64,000 nt of DNA from Blasia pusilla (taxonomy: Eukaryota; Marchantiophyta; Marchantiopsida; Blasiales). The notes beneath the pieces are model-generated. The model made no database searches. It saw only the letters and a list, made by a program, of their open reading frames with translations, and was not told the DNA's origin. The position numbers were made by a program, and so were the translations under genes. Location: contig CM114271.1 in the NCBI GenBank assembly GCA_050084515.1, forward strand, positions 57,846,001 through 57,910,000. The letters are read 5' to 3'. Every line of letters begins with the position of its first letter. Position 1 is the stretch's first letter. Positions 1 to 12,425 of this stretch are shown in pieces.

Positions 1-880
1 CTATGGAAATGGATTTGCAATTACTTGCTTTAGCAGTTGTGAGAGCTGCAAGGTTTTTCCTATGAGCAACACAATGCACTGAAAGAATAAATGGATTTAC
101 CTTTAGCTTCAATTATGAAGCTACCCCGTTTTGGCTCCCTACCATAGAGGAGGCTCCATCCGACTCAAAAGCTACCATTGTAGAAAAGTCTAAACCCCCA
201 TCTTTTAGTAATTCCAGTGAACTACTTGTGATAGCATTAGAACACTTAGACTCACAATGAAGCAATCCTAAAAAACAACATTCTACTCGACCCTCTTCTA
301 TGAAGGTTGCAAACACCACTAGATGCCATATCATGGATATATCAGTAGATTCATCAATCATAATTCCAAAGAATGGTGATGCTTGAACCCTAGCAAGGGT
401 TCTCTTGAGCAAAACCTGACTTATAAAAAACACATCTCACTACAACTCTTCTCATCTTGGTAAAGATCTCTAGTAATAGGTGCATTCACAGAAAGCATCA
501 ACTTGCATTTACATGTGAACTTAGAGAAAGGCATGGCCTCCTTTGCAAGAAAATATGCAAACCTGAATAAAGTGAGGAGAGCTACCTCACATGTTTGATT
601 AGATGTAGCTATGGCCTTGGCCATGGACTTCTTACCTCCGTTAGCTGCCCAAGCAAGCTTTACATGCTCGTTTGTCTTTGCATGATCTGTAAAACCAGAA
701 ACCTTACAGTTTATAGCACCATCCCTAGCAAAGACACTCTTGCCTTTTCCTGCCCTACAAATCTTACAATGAATTTTTCCTACGGAAGAATCAAATGTGA
801 TCCAATCATACATCGTGTACCAAACATCTTTCCAAGCTTGCCGGTTTTTTGTAGGTAAGGATGCATTGCTGCCCAATGTA
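1..880 (-). pseudogene. hAT-like (BED/TTF zinc finger) transposase fragment, running off left edge
   Basis: Reading from about 880 down to 1, the N-terminal part shows a BED/TTF-type zinc finger (W-x-T-M-Y-D-W, then C-K-I-C about 20 residues later, with a downstream H-x4-H pair). It is followed near 350-180 by FFGIMIDESTDIS and by DGGLDFSTMVAF, a segment typical of ZNF862/DUF4371-like hAT transposases in plants and animals. A further conserved piece (NPFILSVHCVAHRKNLAAL) sits at about 10-85, in the same frame as the preceding part but after a TAA stop near 113. A shift between frames near 425 lies in a T run and looks like a one-base loss. The C-terminal dimerisation region would lie left of the window. 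Seen: domain order, one stop, one frameshift. Inferred: an inactive transposon remnant rather than a domesticated gene. Confidence 0.75.
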
Positions 881-3880
881 TTATGTTCTTCCTTCTTTGC
901 GGGTGTGAGCAAAGCTGCGAGGAACATCGAATCCGAAGTGCACAAACACGAACACGAGCGGGAGTGAGCGGAGGCTGCGGAGCGCCAAGCGCCAAGCGAG
1001 ACCGAAGAAGGATGTGCAAGGCTGCGTGTCTGAGCGGGAGCATTTCGACAGAGTCCTGACTCTCGAATATGGGATGTAGTGGGGTTTCCACCCCTCTGTA
1101 GGGCTCCTGCCCCCGCCATCCTGCTGCTGATGCGGGACTCAGAAGGGCCGCAGCGGCGCAACCCATCCCGTTGGGCCCCTTCACCCACAACATCTACCCT
1201 AAACACACTTTAGGGTTGTAACGGATACATGGATGGCCCAGATTCAGTGATCCTAGCCCAGCTTGTGCAATCCTAGCCCCAGGTTTTGGTACAGTTAGAA
1301 AACCTCTCAAGTCTTCTGCCAAATGTACATGAGCATACGACTTTAATTCGGCATGATACAGAGCCCAACGCCAGTTGCTGTTCAGGCTATGGGGGTATCC
1401 GGGCCAAATCTGACCCAACCAGCCCGTTCACGTTGATTTCCGAATTTTGTCTCTAACCCACCGATAACCCATCCGGGAATGACATTTTGTAGTCGCCAAT
1501 TTTCAAAAATGACCGGTCGGGATTACTCATAACCTCGGATCTCCCCGTTCCTTGGTGTGTGTACTCCTAGAGTGGTAACTTAACTTTGCCATAGTGAAGA
1601 ATGCATTAATTAGTTGCTAGAATGATAGCTTAACTAATTGCCTACTTCTTCCCATAATTGTCCCTTCCATCCCTCGTTCCTTCAAATCACCCAATGTAAA
1701 GAAAAATTTAAAAAATTGTCTTTTAGTAGCATATGCGCTTTGGATTAATAGGATGGATTACATGGAGGATCTCTCCACGCTGATAATAGAGCAATGAAAC
1801 ATTATTACTCTTTATAAGGATGAAAATAATTGAAGTTTTTGTTCAAGCTTTCATTGTGAAGGATTTCAAAAGAATATCTTGAAATAAATTTTGAATCGAA
1901 ATGAATTATTTCATTTTATTAATTGAGAGATAGGGGTTGAATTTTTCATAAATTAAAATTTTTATTTAAAAAAGTTATTATTCATATATTTAAGCATAAA
2001 TTTATCTTTACTCTTTACTCATAACTCTATAATTAAAAAAAAATCAACTTGTGTATAATGTAAGGCTTTATGATACTCTCCATTTATGAAGTATTTTCAT
2101 ATTCATGCGATTGAAAGTTACAAGTTATTAGAAATCTATCGTTACTATTTTTCCATGAATTTTTATTTTAAACTCTAAAAATTCAATGAGTTTTTAATTG
2201 CTTTATATCATATTTTTCATATGTTGGATCTTTTCATTTCCATCCATCTAAACGAGTGCATCGCACGGGTAACAAATTACCACTATTCTCTAAGGATATC
2301 CGTACACACAACATATATCCATGGAAGGGAAATGAAAATAATTAAATGAGGGGAGGGAATGCAAGGAGAGGGTTTTTTGGTCTTTTACTTCATAAAAAGT
2401 AGGATTATAATTTAAATTTATTTATATATTCAATTTTCCCCAATCATTTGAAATTTTTTTCTTTCTTGGAAAAGTTTGAAGGTTTAGATTCTAAAAATAA
2501 GTCAACACCATTAATTATTATTAAAATTTATTTTCCTTATATTTTTTCTGAAAATGTGAAATTTTGACTAGTATTAGAGTAGAGCATTTTTGTTTCAAAA
2601 TAAAACTTTTGAATTGAAAAAAAAAATTAAGTCAAAAAGTTGCAAAAAGTGATGTTTGCACTGCTCGTTGTGCATTCTTACCCATTTTTTATGATCTCCT
2701 TTTGATCTTTTCTCTTAGTCTTTTCAAGATTTTCTTTTCTTTCTTTTACAGTTTTCTTGTCAAATTTGAACAATTTTTTACATAATAAAAATTTTTCCTT
2801 TTTTATATCTTTTTAAAACTTACACTTAAAAATGTTCATTGCACATGTATCTTACTTATAACTATTTATTTTCATTATATTTGCTTGTGGAAATGAATGG
2901 TTCCTCTCTATATTAGTACTAGTAAAATCCTTCTTTACACTCTAAAATTAAAGTAAAGATGAAATCAATCCTCATGTTAACATAACAAATTTGGCGATTA
3001 TACGGTGATCTCGTATTATTGTACTCACTCACTTGTCCTCCATTTGGGCCATTAGGAAGTCATGAGCTTTCCATTGTATTTTACCACCATGCCCGTTTAG
3101 AATTGTCAGAAAATTCGTCTTAATTTTGATATGTCCCGCCAAAACTTAGATGAGTTCGCCGGAATGTGGGAACTCTAGACGAGACTCTAGAATGGTTCAC
3201 TTAAGGTTGATACCCCTCTATTTGGAGATGTATCAAAATATACTCTTTTTGTTCGAGCTCCGCAATGAAGTGCTATACAACCGAAACCCTCAAATAGAGG
3301 ACTCCATTTCATTTTTCTCTCTCTAAAGGGGGAAGAAAGGGTTACATTACTTGGCCCATCTTCATCAACGGAGCAGCTCCGGCCAAAGCGCAGATCATTA
3401 CGACATGGTATGGTTTCTTAAATGTGTCGATCATATAGGTGTTGCCATTAGAGGCACTCCTCCATTAATAGTATAGCTTGGAGACATCCATCTTGAATTT
3501 GAATCAACCTTTCAAACACTCATCCTTTTTTACCAACATAACCTTAACACATGTCCACACATAAATCTATGTTTAAAAGCCAAAGGGATAGTTAGCGCTA
3601 TGATAGTTGTTGAATCAAATTCAAATCTTAAATTTAAAGTAGTTAAGAAACTATTGCATCCACCTTAGGATTTGTGCATCTGATGTCTAGCTTACTAGTC
3701 CTCCACAAGTGGAAGAGTAGGAAATAATTTAGATCCAACCTTGTTCAAACTTAATGAGGAGCTCCTTATCACAACACTTTTGATATCACACTCAACCTTT
3801 TGTGTTTGTGATTTTCTTATGTGCAATTAATGATCTCTTCCAAGTGCAACTTATGATGGCCATCTATGATTGAGATAAAC
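881..3880. other. No recognisable gene; AT-rich intergenic DNA
   Basis: About 900-1420 contains overlapping GC-rich open frames on the minus strand with no recognisable domain. From 1480 to 3880 the DNA is AT-rich with homopolymer runs. A short motif around 2253-2272 (GTGCATCGCACGGG) resembles the 3' hairpin of the Helitrons described further right, but I could not define its termini. A purine/pyrimidine-rich stretch near 3310-3350 precedes the tandem repeat region. I see no coding potential with family resemblance. Confidence 0.5.
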
Positions 3881-4027
3881 CTCTACCAATGTAAGAAGGA
3901 GCATTGATGAATATCATTGGACAACAACAAGGAGCAACCCACTTTCAAATTGGAAGATACAAATTCAGCTATAATATAAAAAATGAAAGGCTTAGATTTC
4001 AATGTCTCACAACACATGGTTATCAAG

Positions 4028-4470
4028 GATCTTCTTCCATTGAAGCACATGCTCAAATCAATAAGTAGACTGAATTTAAATGGTTTGTCCTCCAAGCAAT
4101 GGCTTGTGCATCTTTTCCCAACAGAAGAATTCCATATCTATGCATGTATGTTGTAATAGGCTCAATCTTGGATCCTTCTTCCATTGAAGCACATGCTCAA
4201 ATCAATAAGTAGACTGAATTTAAATGGTGTGTCCTCCAAGCAATGGCTTGTGCATCTTTTCCCAACAGAAGAATTCCATATCTATGCATGTATGTTGTAA
4301 CAGGCTCAATCTTGGATCCTTCTTCCATTGAAGCACATGCTCAAATCAATAAGTAGACTGAATTTAAATGGTTTGTCCTCCAAGAAATGGCTTGTGCATC
4401 TTTTCCCAACAGAAGAATTCCATATCTATGCATGTATGTTGTAATAGGCTCAATCTTGGATCCTTCTTCC
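4028..4470. repeat. Three tandem copies of a 144-bp unit
   Basis: The unit starting GATC(C)TTCTTCCATTG recurs at 4028, 4171 and 4315, and the next copy breaks off just after 4459, giving periods of 143, 144 and 144 bp. Copies are nearly identical (a few substitutions, such as T/C near 4301), so the amplification is recent relative to the decayed elements around it. No reading frame of a known family runs through the unit. Confidence 0.9.
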
Positions 4471-4696
4471 CTAGCAAATTCATTTTAAGTTTACTAGTGT
4501 CTAATTTGGAATTTGGAGATTCTTAGTATGTAGGCCAAATTTTCTTCCCATTCTTGTCTCGACCCTTATAACCAAATGAGAGCCAAGCAGAACATCCAAT
4601 CTCTAGCAGACTTACGCTGTGATGGTTTGCGCTTTCGAGTTAGAGAAACACATGTGCGAGATGCCAGCGCGGCAAGCGTTTGAAGTGTTTTATACG

Positions 4697-5316
4697 TCAC
4701 GTATTTTAGGATAGATCGGTGAGATCTAGTAGAGCGCCTTCGCGAGTAGTGGAGGACATGCTTAGTAGGTTGAGGATGACCTGTTGAGGCCTCTAAAAAC
4801 CTGAGAGAGCAGGTTTGACCTTCGTGTCGGCTCATTTGGAGCCATATTGAGGAACTTGCTATTTTAGATAAGTACCATTTTGAATATATGATTGACTTTC
4901 TATTTTTTTGTAAGTGGCCCTTGACCTCCTACATCAGGTCAAGAGCCAAGGAAGTTACTTGGGAGCATAGGTTACCATGGATAGAGCTTGGGAGAGGGGA
5001 GGGGTATACCTCAAAGAGAGAGAGCTTGAGCGCACATTCTCTCTTTGTTGAACCTCTTGGCATGAGGCGGAAGAGCTATGGTCTTGTTTGCCTTGTGTGT
5101 GTAACCTAAGCCTCTCATTAGGAGAGTGGGTTTGGTTTGATATTGAGAGAGACATGGGAGAGTGCACACATGTGAAAACTATAATGTTGTAAGAGAGATT
5201 GTGTAATATCTTGTCTCGTTGTTTGGATGCCATGAGTTAGCATGGGATTGTGCGTATTTGTGTGTTTGTTCGATGACAGCGATGTATGTTGTGTAGCGAT
5301 GTGTATGCGCATAACA
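4697..5316 (+). repeat. LTR-like repeat, copy 1 (plus orientation)
   Basis: This segment is shared, in order, with 14308-14876 (inverted), 48179-48605 (direct) and, for its last 100 bp, 16959-17057. Landmarks common to the copies are CACGTATTTTAGGATAG, a GAGCCATATTGAGGAAC block, a GGAGCATAGGTTACCATGG block, and a right end around GTGTATGCGC followed by ACA, where the similarity stops in the three copies that reach it. Ending in CA and occurring as isolated copies both suggest the LTR of a retrotransposon. The left boundary is uncertain and similarity may extend left of 4697. No primer-binding site is evident next to it. Confidence 0.6.
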
Positions 5317-6861
5317 CATGCGTTTATGGTCACAATTAAGGAAACTGAAACTGAACGTGAAACCCAGACTTAAGAAAAGCCGAGTCTCGGAAGGAGACGT
5401 GGCCAAGGGGTGAGAACCGAACTTGGGACGCGGCTAGCGTTTGGAGTTTCCGACTATACTTTTGACCATAAGCTTTAGTGTCCCAAGATGAATTTGGGAC
5501 AAGTAAGATAGTGTTGGAAAGCTTATGCAGAGTTGGTTCCAACGCATTAAAGATCTTGGCAAACGTTGAAGCAAAATCCGAGACATGGGCCAAAACCGAT
5601 TGTAGGGGGAGTCGGGTTGAGGGCCAAAAAGAGGGGCTCGGGTGCTCTTCCCCAAAGGTTGGGGGACCCTGGGAATCCCTATAAGTACAAGTAAGGAGGA
5701 AGGTCTCCAAGGGTGCTTGGGACTCGAAGCCCACTTTGGGCACCGCGGGGCAACTCAAGGGCACAAAATGGATTGGGAGTTTTGGCGTTGGGATTCAAAA
5801 TCCAAACCAAGTCCAATAGAGTGGATTTTGGAGGTCCCAATTGGATTCTAACTCACGAATCATCTTTTTGGGTCTTGGTTGGGGGCTCATGCGAGGTCCA
5901 TTGGACAATTGGGACCGCTAGGCGCGCAAGCGCGGTTTTAGGTGCCCGGACTATCTAGAAAGTCTCTCCCAAGTCTTTGAAGACTTGCCCATGTTGGAAA
6001 TCTAGGAGTGAAGGAAGGGTGAGCTTGATGAGGTGCCAAGTTGAGTACTCGGAGGGTTGGAAGGCCGCTTGACCCAAACTAGACTAAGGTGGGCGCGTTT
6101 GGGTGCAAGTTGGCAATGAGAGTGTGTCCTACTGAACGTACACTTCCGCAACACTTAGATTGACGTTCAAAGGGGAGTAGGCGCACGAAAATTCTACTCC
6201 TTTATACTTGAAAGTTCCCTCCAATGTTTATTATCAAAGAGTGGATTAATATTGACTTCTTTAATCTCCATTAAAGTGAGCGTGTTGATTGGATTCTGGA
6301 TCACGCCCAAGGCGCAAAGTTCTTACCTCTCACTCATAAGAGCTTAAAGTGAACCCCCTAATAGTGAGAGAAGCCACACAATTGGCAATCCTATCATAAT
6401 TCTTCGAGAGACAACGGTTTATCATGAACATGAGAGGTAATCTTGAAGTTCAAATCTTGCTTGCCAATTATTAAAGTATTGAATCATGATCATCTACCAC
6501 AACCAATGATGAGAAAATATGTACTTCTAGCAACAATTCATCTCGTTCATCTAAGGGAACTCAAAGAAAAGTATACAAGGACCTTTGGAGATATACAAGA
6601 GTATACTTGCAATGATTAAGATCTTGCACTTTGTTGATGATATAATCAAAAACCTCTTATCTTTGACATTCAAGAAACTAACTCACATCCATGTCTTAAC
6701 CTTCCAATGCAACCAAAACAAGATCCTTAATATGCATTTTGGATGAGAATGGTTGTGAACTATAAGAGCATGATTAAATGATAGGTGAAATTGGAGAAGC
6801 GCTCAAGTATCACAAGAGTTGGACTCCAAGAATTGTACAACCTAGCTTAGAACTCGATTTA
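5317..6861. other. No recognisable gene
   Basis: Moderately GC-balanced sequence from 5340 to 6130 gives several short overlapping frames on both strands without a recognisable domain. It then grades into AT-rich DNA. It may be internal or flanking sequence of the LTR element to its left, but no gag, pol or primer-binding site was identified. Confidence 0.4.
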
Positions 6862-7300
6862 CACTAGTAGAAAACACCCCTCTGGATGACTCAAAAAGAT
6901 GACTTGATGTTACTCAAATCGAGGCTATGAGACTCAATAATTACTTAACCAGATTATAGTAATAAAAATTACTCCTAGTCGTATAAGTTGTTACTGAAAC
7001 CGAAGGTAGTCGTAGTTGAGTCTCATTTTTTATACTCAACATAGTCATTTTTTATGACTAGGTGATGTCAACAAAATGACTAGACAAATCATAAAAAATG
7101 ACTGCATGAGTTATAAAGAATGATTCGTCTAGTCATAAAGAGTGATTGGACAAGTTCTAAAGAGTGACTAGACGAGTCATAAAGAGCGACTAGACGAGTC
7201 AGAAAGAATGACCAGATGAATCATAAAGAGCGACTTTGAATGACTACTTTGAATAACAAATAATGACATACAAAAGAATGATTGTGAGTCATTAAAATGA
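6862..7300 (+). mobile_element. One end of a CACTA (En/Spm-like) DNA transposon with subterminal repeats
   Basis: At 6862 the sequence reads CACTAGTAGAAAACACC, matching the usual terminus of plant CACTA transposons (CACTA followed by a TAGAAAA-type run). It is followed within 450 bp by short degenerate repeats of about 22 bp built on GACTAGACGAGTCATAAAGAG, most regular at 7125-7235. CACTA elements carry such subterminal arrays as transposase binding sites. No matching second end or transposase was found in the window, so this is a solo end or a deleted element. Confidence 0.6.
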
Positions 7301-8749
7301 CTTTTCCATGTGATTTACAATCCTATTGACTAACAAACAATACGCAAATGAAGTAACACAAAGAACTATAGCTAGTGATTATATATAATAAGGTTTCTTT
7401 ATTGTTGATAGAAATATGTATAACATATTTCCATTTAGAATCTATTTTGTATCCATGATAACCCATACGTATGAATGACTCCTTCCTACCTATCCTCCTT
7501 CCCACATATAAATGACTTGATGGTTGTCTTCTCTACATACCCTCTTATTACTACTTCTCTTACATCAAACAAAGGAGATGCCATTATGCTCTAAGTATAG
7601 TCCTAATGCTACCAACATGGTGTGAAATCATACAAGCACTTTAATCATGTAGCAACTCATACTTGTTGTAGCCTTTGATCAATTTGCTACTCTTCATGCT
7701 ACCAAATGGAGCATTGAAGACCTAATTTTACTAAGCACTATCGTACCTTGTAATCTATGGTCTTGTTTTCTTGCTCCACTTTAGACTTTGCAAAAGAAAG
7801 GACATGTTCAATTCAATTCAAGACTACTCACGGCTCCAGTGCAAGTCGTGGAACTGGCATTATCAAGTCGGGAAAAGAGCTTCCACGTATATAAATTGAA
7901 ATCTCTAGAAATTATACATAGAAGTGAAATTCAAAGGACGTGATGTGAGGTCCTACACAACAACTTTTGAGTTGGGTCGAAGTGAGAGACCATCACAATA
8001 CAAGCTCCAGATCCTCTCTCTCCACATCGCAGTTTCATTCCTGTGAGACCCTCACCTGTATAGAGACCACTCAGCAAGGTTGACTTAAACTCCAAATAAA
8101 TGTATAAGCACACGTAGAAGCTAGAGCTTTCCTAAAAGCCCAAGTACGAATAATTAATTTCAAGAGGCTTTAGGAATTATCCAAGAATCCGATCACATGC
8201 AAAGAAATGTAAATCGGTAGCAGGAAGAAAGAATGCTGATAGAGTTCTCAAGAAGAAGGTTTGAGGTAGAAAGCACCACAAAATGGAAGTTTGAAGTGAG
8301 TGAACACACTTGAAAAAAATGAATGCAAGATAGATACAACACACAATGTAGGAGGAACTGAACACACGGATATGCTTAGTTGACAAGACTGAGTCATTAC
8401 ATCTATGAAGAAGTATTGATATCCAAAGAACCATCTTCATGAAAGCCAAATTAGCCAATTCCACTACTCACTCTCCAAGAAGTTCACGAGTCACTATCTT
8501 TGTCAACTTGGTAGTCCACACTGGCAGTGTCTTGCGGGTAGAACTTTATTCAAGCTGCACAACACATTCATCATAAAAAAGACCACTATGAGTACTCAAA
8601 GATCTGTGCTCTCTATCAACACACCTCTCTATCTCAACTCATTTTCAAGAATCATTGAAATTCATGTCTGCAGTAGTAGCTTTGGCGAAAAAACTAGTTT
8701 GATACTGATAAGAAAGATCCAAGTACCTCAATTCTAGTATACATCTAAA
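7301..8749. other. No recognisable gene
   Basis: AT-rich sequence with only short open frames lacking family resemblance. Because the Gag fragment to the right reads leftwards, this stretch occupies the place where its zinc knuckle and pol would be expected, but I could not recognise either. Confidence 0.4.
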
Positions 8750-9595
8750 CTAACCAAAGACCAGCCTTATCTGTGACACCAATAACACATGGTATATACA
8801 TCTTCTCACAAAGTTCCTACTTGTCGAAGGAGAACTAACACTAGAATTCCTATCAAGTTTAAGCTCAGGCATTTCTATTCTCAACTCTCTCAAACCTTTC
8901 ACCAACTCATCAATGGTAGAATCTTCAAGCTTTGTTGACATGGGTTTAGGCAATGGATTTGAAATTGATACCTCCGACTTGAATAGTGTGATTTTACCTT
9001 TACTTCGACTTTGCTTTGTGAGAATAGCAACAACTTCTTCCACTTTCTTCCAATTAGTGTTGACACCTCCTTCTTTGGTCTTTTCTGCAAGCATTATGAA
9101 AAGCTTGTCCTCCAAATTCTCATCAGCCATCTTAAGGAATAACTCAATTTTTCTCAAGTCTAGAGTTGCCATTTCAGAAGAAGAAAGCTGAAAAAATTGC
9201 TTCTCAAACTCACGCAATAATTCATTTGGAGTCATTCCCTTCCCTAGATGTTGCTCTATCCATTCTAGAAAACTCCTCTTAGTCACCCGATCCACATCAT
9301 CATCAAAGAATTCTCCTTTCAGCAACTGCTCATACTCCTTCCACGAGGTTGGATTTTCTGCTCTCAACTTCTTTACTTTGCTACGAATCTGTGGTATTAC
9401 AGCTAACTCAAAACTTGACACCATATCACCTTCGCGTACACGATTTACCTCCATCTCATAGATGTACTCTCTAACATACTTGGTGATGTTCCTTCCATCA
9501 AATCTTCCCAACTTCTTTACAATCGCTTGAAGAGCCCTTGTTGATCTTTGCTCTCCTATGTGAACTCCTCCTTGTTGGTTCAACAATGTTGTCAA
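8750..9595 (-). CDS. Gypsy-type retrotransposon Gag fragment (281 aa open frame)
   Basis: The frame begins near 9595 and contains the block KKLGRFDGRNITKYVREYIYEME followed by a predicted helical capsid region (SSFELAVIPQIRSKVKKL, then a WKEYEQLLKGEFF segment). This is the general layout of the Retrotrans_gag capsid region of Gypsy elements. It ends in a charged, serine-rich linker, and the expected CCHC zinc knuckle is not intact: the frame closes about 60 bp after C-I-Y. The frame is open throughout, unlike the neighbouring integrase. Downstream pol genes are missing to the left. The integrase at 11.2-12.4 kb lies upstream, so the two probably come from different insertions of related elements. 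Identification as Gag is from overall pattern; a family-level search would settle it. Confidence 0.65.
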   Translation of the reverse strand: MTTLLNQQGGVHIGEQRSTRALQAIVKKLGRFDGRNITKYVREYIYEMEVNRVREGDMVSSFELAVIPQIRSKVKKLRAENPTSWKEYEQLLKGEFFDDDVDRVTKRSFLEWIEQHLGKGMTPNELLREFEKQFFQLSSSEMATLDLRKIELFLKMADENLEDKLFIMLAEKTKEGGVNTNWKKVEEVVAILTKQSRSKGKITLFKSEVSISNPLPKPMSTKLEDSTIDELVKGLRELRIEMPELKLDRNSSVSSPSTSRNFVRRCIYHVLLVSQIRLVFG

Positions 9596-11154
9596 AGTTC
9601 GGAGAAGATCCTCAGCTCTCTAAGTTCCCATTGATGAAGTACTACCTAAAGTAGTCATCTTGATAAGACTCCAACTTGCAAACACAATCTACCGCCTCAA
9701 AGATCTCTTAGTGGAAGCACCATTTGTCGTGTTGAGAGCCTTTCTTCGAGTAAGGGCATGCCTTCTAGTTGCGGCAGACGTGGTCAATGCAAGGTGAACT
9801 CTCTGAGAATTTCTCCTTTTTCAATAAAAAATTATTATGTATACTCTCCATTCTCTCACGACAGGTATCACAAATGGAAGTGCCAAGGAGATCACTTCTT
9901 CGTAACGTCGGACCCCAAAATTCCTAACTATAAAATTCCTATGAACTATTTCATGCTTGTATACGAGAAAGATAACACAACTAGTGTTAAACCCTACTTG
10001 AGCAAGCATTTTGACATCCATGTATTGCTATATAAGGATATACAAAGTACAATCCCATGCCCTTCCATATATGATGATAGGGAGAATCACCGGAGTTGGA
10101 GATTGCATGACCTGGTTTATGAATGTCTCCCCAAAGTGATAAACTAAATAACGAGTGAACCTATGTCTATCTACAAAGAGTACTTTTACATGGTATAAAT
10201 TGAGGAAAGGAAAGTCGGGCACAACTCATGCTCCATCCCTATCCATGCTTGACAAACATTCTCTACTCTCCTCAAGAATGGATTTTGGCGGAACCATTCT
10301 CCCAAGAGGAATCCACTCTCATTGGGAAAGTAACAACCCAAAAAATTCATTATTTCAGTATGACTAAACTCCTCTAAGGTAACAAACTTCTCATCTCCAC
10401 ACACACATCACACTGTAGAAACCTTTCGAAGAATAGACCATGGTCAAGTTACTCTCGCAAGATGGGTGATCCACTCTCATTGGAAGAGCAAGCAATCCCA
10501 AAGCCATACACTCAAGAGTGACACGAGAGACTCAAGATGTAGGATAGAAGGTGATCAACCCTTGAAGGTTCCTCTTCTTTGTATACTCACAAGTGATCCA
10601 CAAGAGTACCAAATAGAGCTAATCTTATCTTGTACCACATGGCTTCCTCTCAAGACTTAGCCAATCACATTTTGACACAAATAGATTTCCTCTTATCTCT
10701 TCCAAAATATCTTCTTTTATCCATTTGATATTTTCCAAATTACCCCAACTAACCTAGCCACCAGCCAAGACTACTTTTGCTTTTCATTAAAGCACCAACC
10801 TCACTACTTTACTTTTATAAAGTCATCTTTTATTTATTACCTCTTTTCCTAAAGTTGGGCCCGCATAAAAGAGGCACCATAAAGAAGTTTAAACACGAAA
10901 GCTCCACAAGGAGCTTCCGTGTGCGGTTCAGGGTGGACGGTCAAAAATTTCCTTTTCCTAATCTAATTTACTTAATACTAATAAAACTTTATGTAACACT
11001 TAATAAGGAAGAAATTTACATACTGGCTGATTTTACTACACGATATTCACCCCTCCAAACCTCCACATCCTCCGGTATGTGCCAAAAATATCGAGACTTT
11101 TTGCTATTTTACTCAGACTTATTTTTGTTGTGCCTCTAGACACATTGAATTGAA
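9596..11154. other. No recognisable gene; probable LTR/leader of the adjacent Gag
   Basis: Upstream of the minus-strand Gag and downstream of the integrase end. On the minus strand, sequence around 9710-9740 reads ...ACACGACA followed by AATGGTGCTTCC, resembling an LTR end (CA) followed by a primer-binding site, but I cannot assign the tRNA. A 19-bp phrase (ATCCACTCTCATTGG with flanks) recurs at about 10310 and 10470. Open frames here show no known domain. Confidence 0.35.
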
Positions 11155-11246
11155 GTCAAGAAATCCCTCACGTCTACGGAAAATCTTGACCCTCACGTCT
11201 ACGGAAAAGGGTCAAGATTTTCCGTAGACGTGAGGGATTTCTTGAC
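11155..11246. repeat. Perfect 38-bp inverted repeat with 16-bp spacer
   Basis: The arm at 11155-11192 is the exact reverse complement of 11209-11246. The spacer (11193-11208) itself repeats part of the arm (TCACGTCTACGGAAAA). The right arm overlaps the C-terminal end of the integrase remnant. A perfect palindrome in otherwise decayed retrotransposon sequence points to a recent inverted duplication or an assembly artefact. Confidence 0.95.
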
Positions 11247-12425
11247 CCTTTTTTCCTGCAATGGGCAGCTTTAGAATTGTGTCATCTAGTTTACATAGTT
11301 TGTAAGTGGCATTCTCAAAAGCAAAGACTACAACATATGGACCAAACCAACGACGTGCAAAATTCTTAATTGTACTATGCTGGTTGTCGAGGCTGTTGTC
11401 ATGCACCAAGACCCAATCTCATTCTCTTATAGGCTCCTTCCGAAGTTGATGAGTTTTGTCGAAGCGCTCCTTATTTTTCAACCTTGCTTCCTTCATTTTG
11501 ACTAATACTTCTGCAATATCTTCTTCCCGCCGCTCTAGCTGCTGCATTCGCAGTGCTAGGAGCTCTTCCCTATCGAGCCCATTCTCTCACGGCAAACCCA
11601 TCCAAGTGGGTATATCTTCTTTTGCTGGCATTATTGGCTTTTGACCTGTCATCAACTCTATAGGCATGAACCGTGTCACGGTGCTGTGAGTGGTTCTATC
11701 TGCCGATAAAGCAAATGGAAGCAATCTTGACCAATAAGCATAACGGTCTCCACATGCCTTTACCAATGCTTGAATGATTGGCGGATGTCCTCTTTTGCTC
11801 TTGCCGTTTGCCTCCGGATTCATGGAGGTTGTTAATCTCAATTAGACTCTATATCTCTTGAAGAACTCTCGTGCTTCCTCCGCACTCAGCTCACCTCTAT
11901 CTGCACGGATTCTCCCGACACTCCCATATCGAGCAACAATATCCTCTAGAATAAAACGACATATGGGTTCTGTTGTTTTAGCCCGTGAAGCCCTCCCTTC
12001 TACAAAGTTGGACAACTCTTCTCGTGCTAGGACCAGGTAATGCATTCCTCAAAGACCTAATGGCATAACAACTAGATCTATAACCCATTGATGATGAATA
12101 GACAAAGGATACGTGGGTTTAAGTCCATCTCTCACCCTGATTTTTTATTGAAACTGACATTCAACACATAACCCAACATATCTCTCAACATCCTTATATA
12201 GACCTTTCCACCAATATCTCTCTTTCATCTTGGTGAAATTTTCCCAAGTACCTTTGTGTCTTGCCATAAAGAATTGTGGAATTCTTTGAGCACTTGCATT
12301 TTTGTCCCATTGTCATCCATCATCCTCAAGGGCATTCCATCTTTCCTCTTTGGCCTTTTCCAAAGATACCCATCTTGTAGTAGATAGCCATACGCCTTAT
12401 GTTGAATCTCCTTGAAGAACTTGAC
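11212..12425 (-). pseudogene. Gypsy (Tcn1-like chromovirus) integrase, broken
   Basis: Reading leftwards from 12425: a segment upstream of the zinc finger (AYGYLLQDGYLWKRPKRKDG); the HHCC zinc-binding region (H-K-G-T-W...YWWKGLYKDVERYVGLC-x2-C) near 12260-12150; the core starting MHYLVLAREELSNFVEGRA with catalytic D in RADRGEL (12045-11842); the second part of the core with PEANGKSKRGHPPI (11841-11587); and a C-terminal GPY/F-like module (RRWFGPYVVV) at 11409-11212. Pieces lie in different frames, and frameshifts near 12260 and 11840 show it is not functional. The YLVLARE-x-L-x-N-x-VEGRA signature is the one I associate with Tcn1-like chromoviruses of fungi and non-seed plants; that assignment is from memory of the family. 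No chromodomain was recognised beyond 11212. Confidence 0.8.

Noticed and set aside
2240-2290. A further Helitron 3' end (GTGCATCGCACGGG)
   Set aside because: The hairpin phrase is present but no CTRR|T end or matching TC start could be placed.
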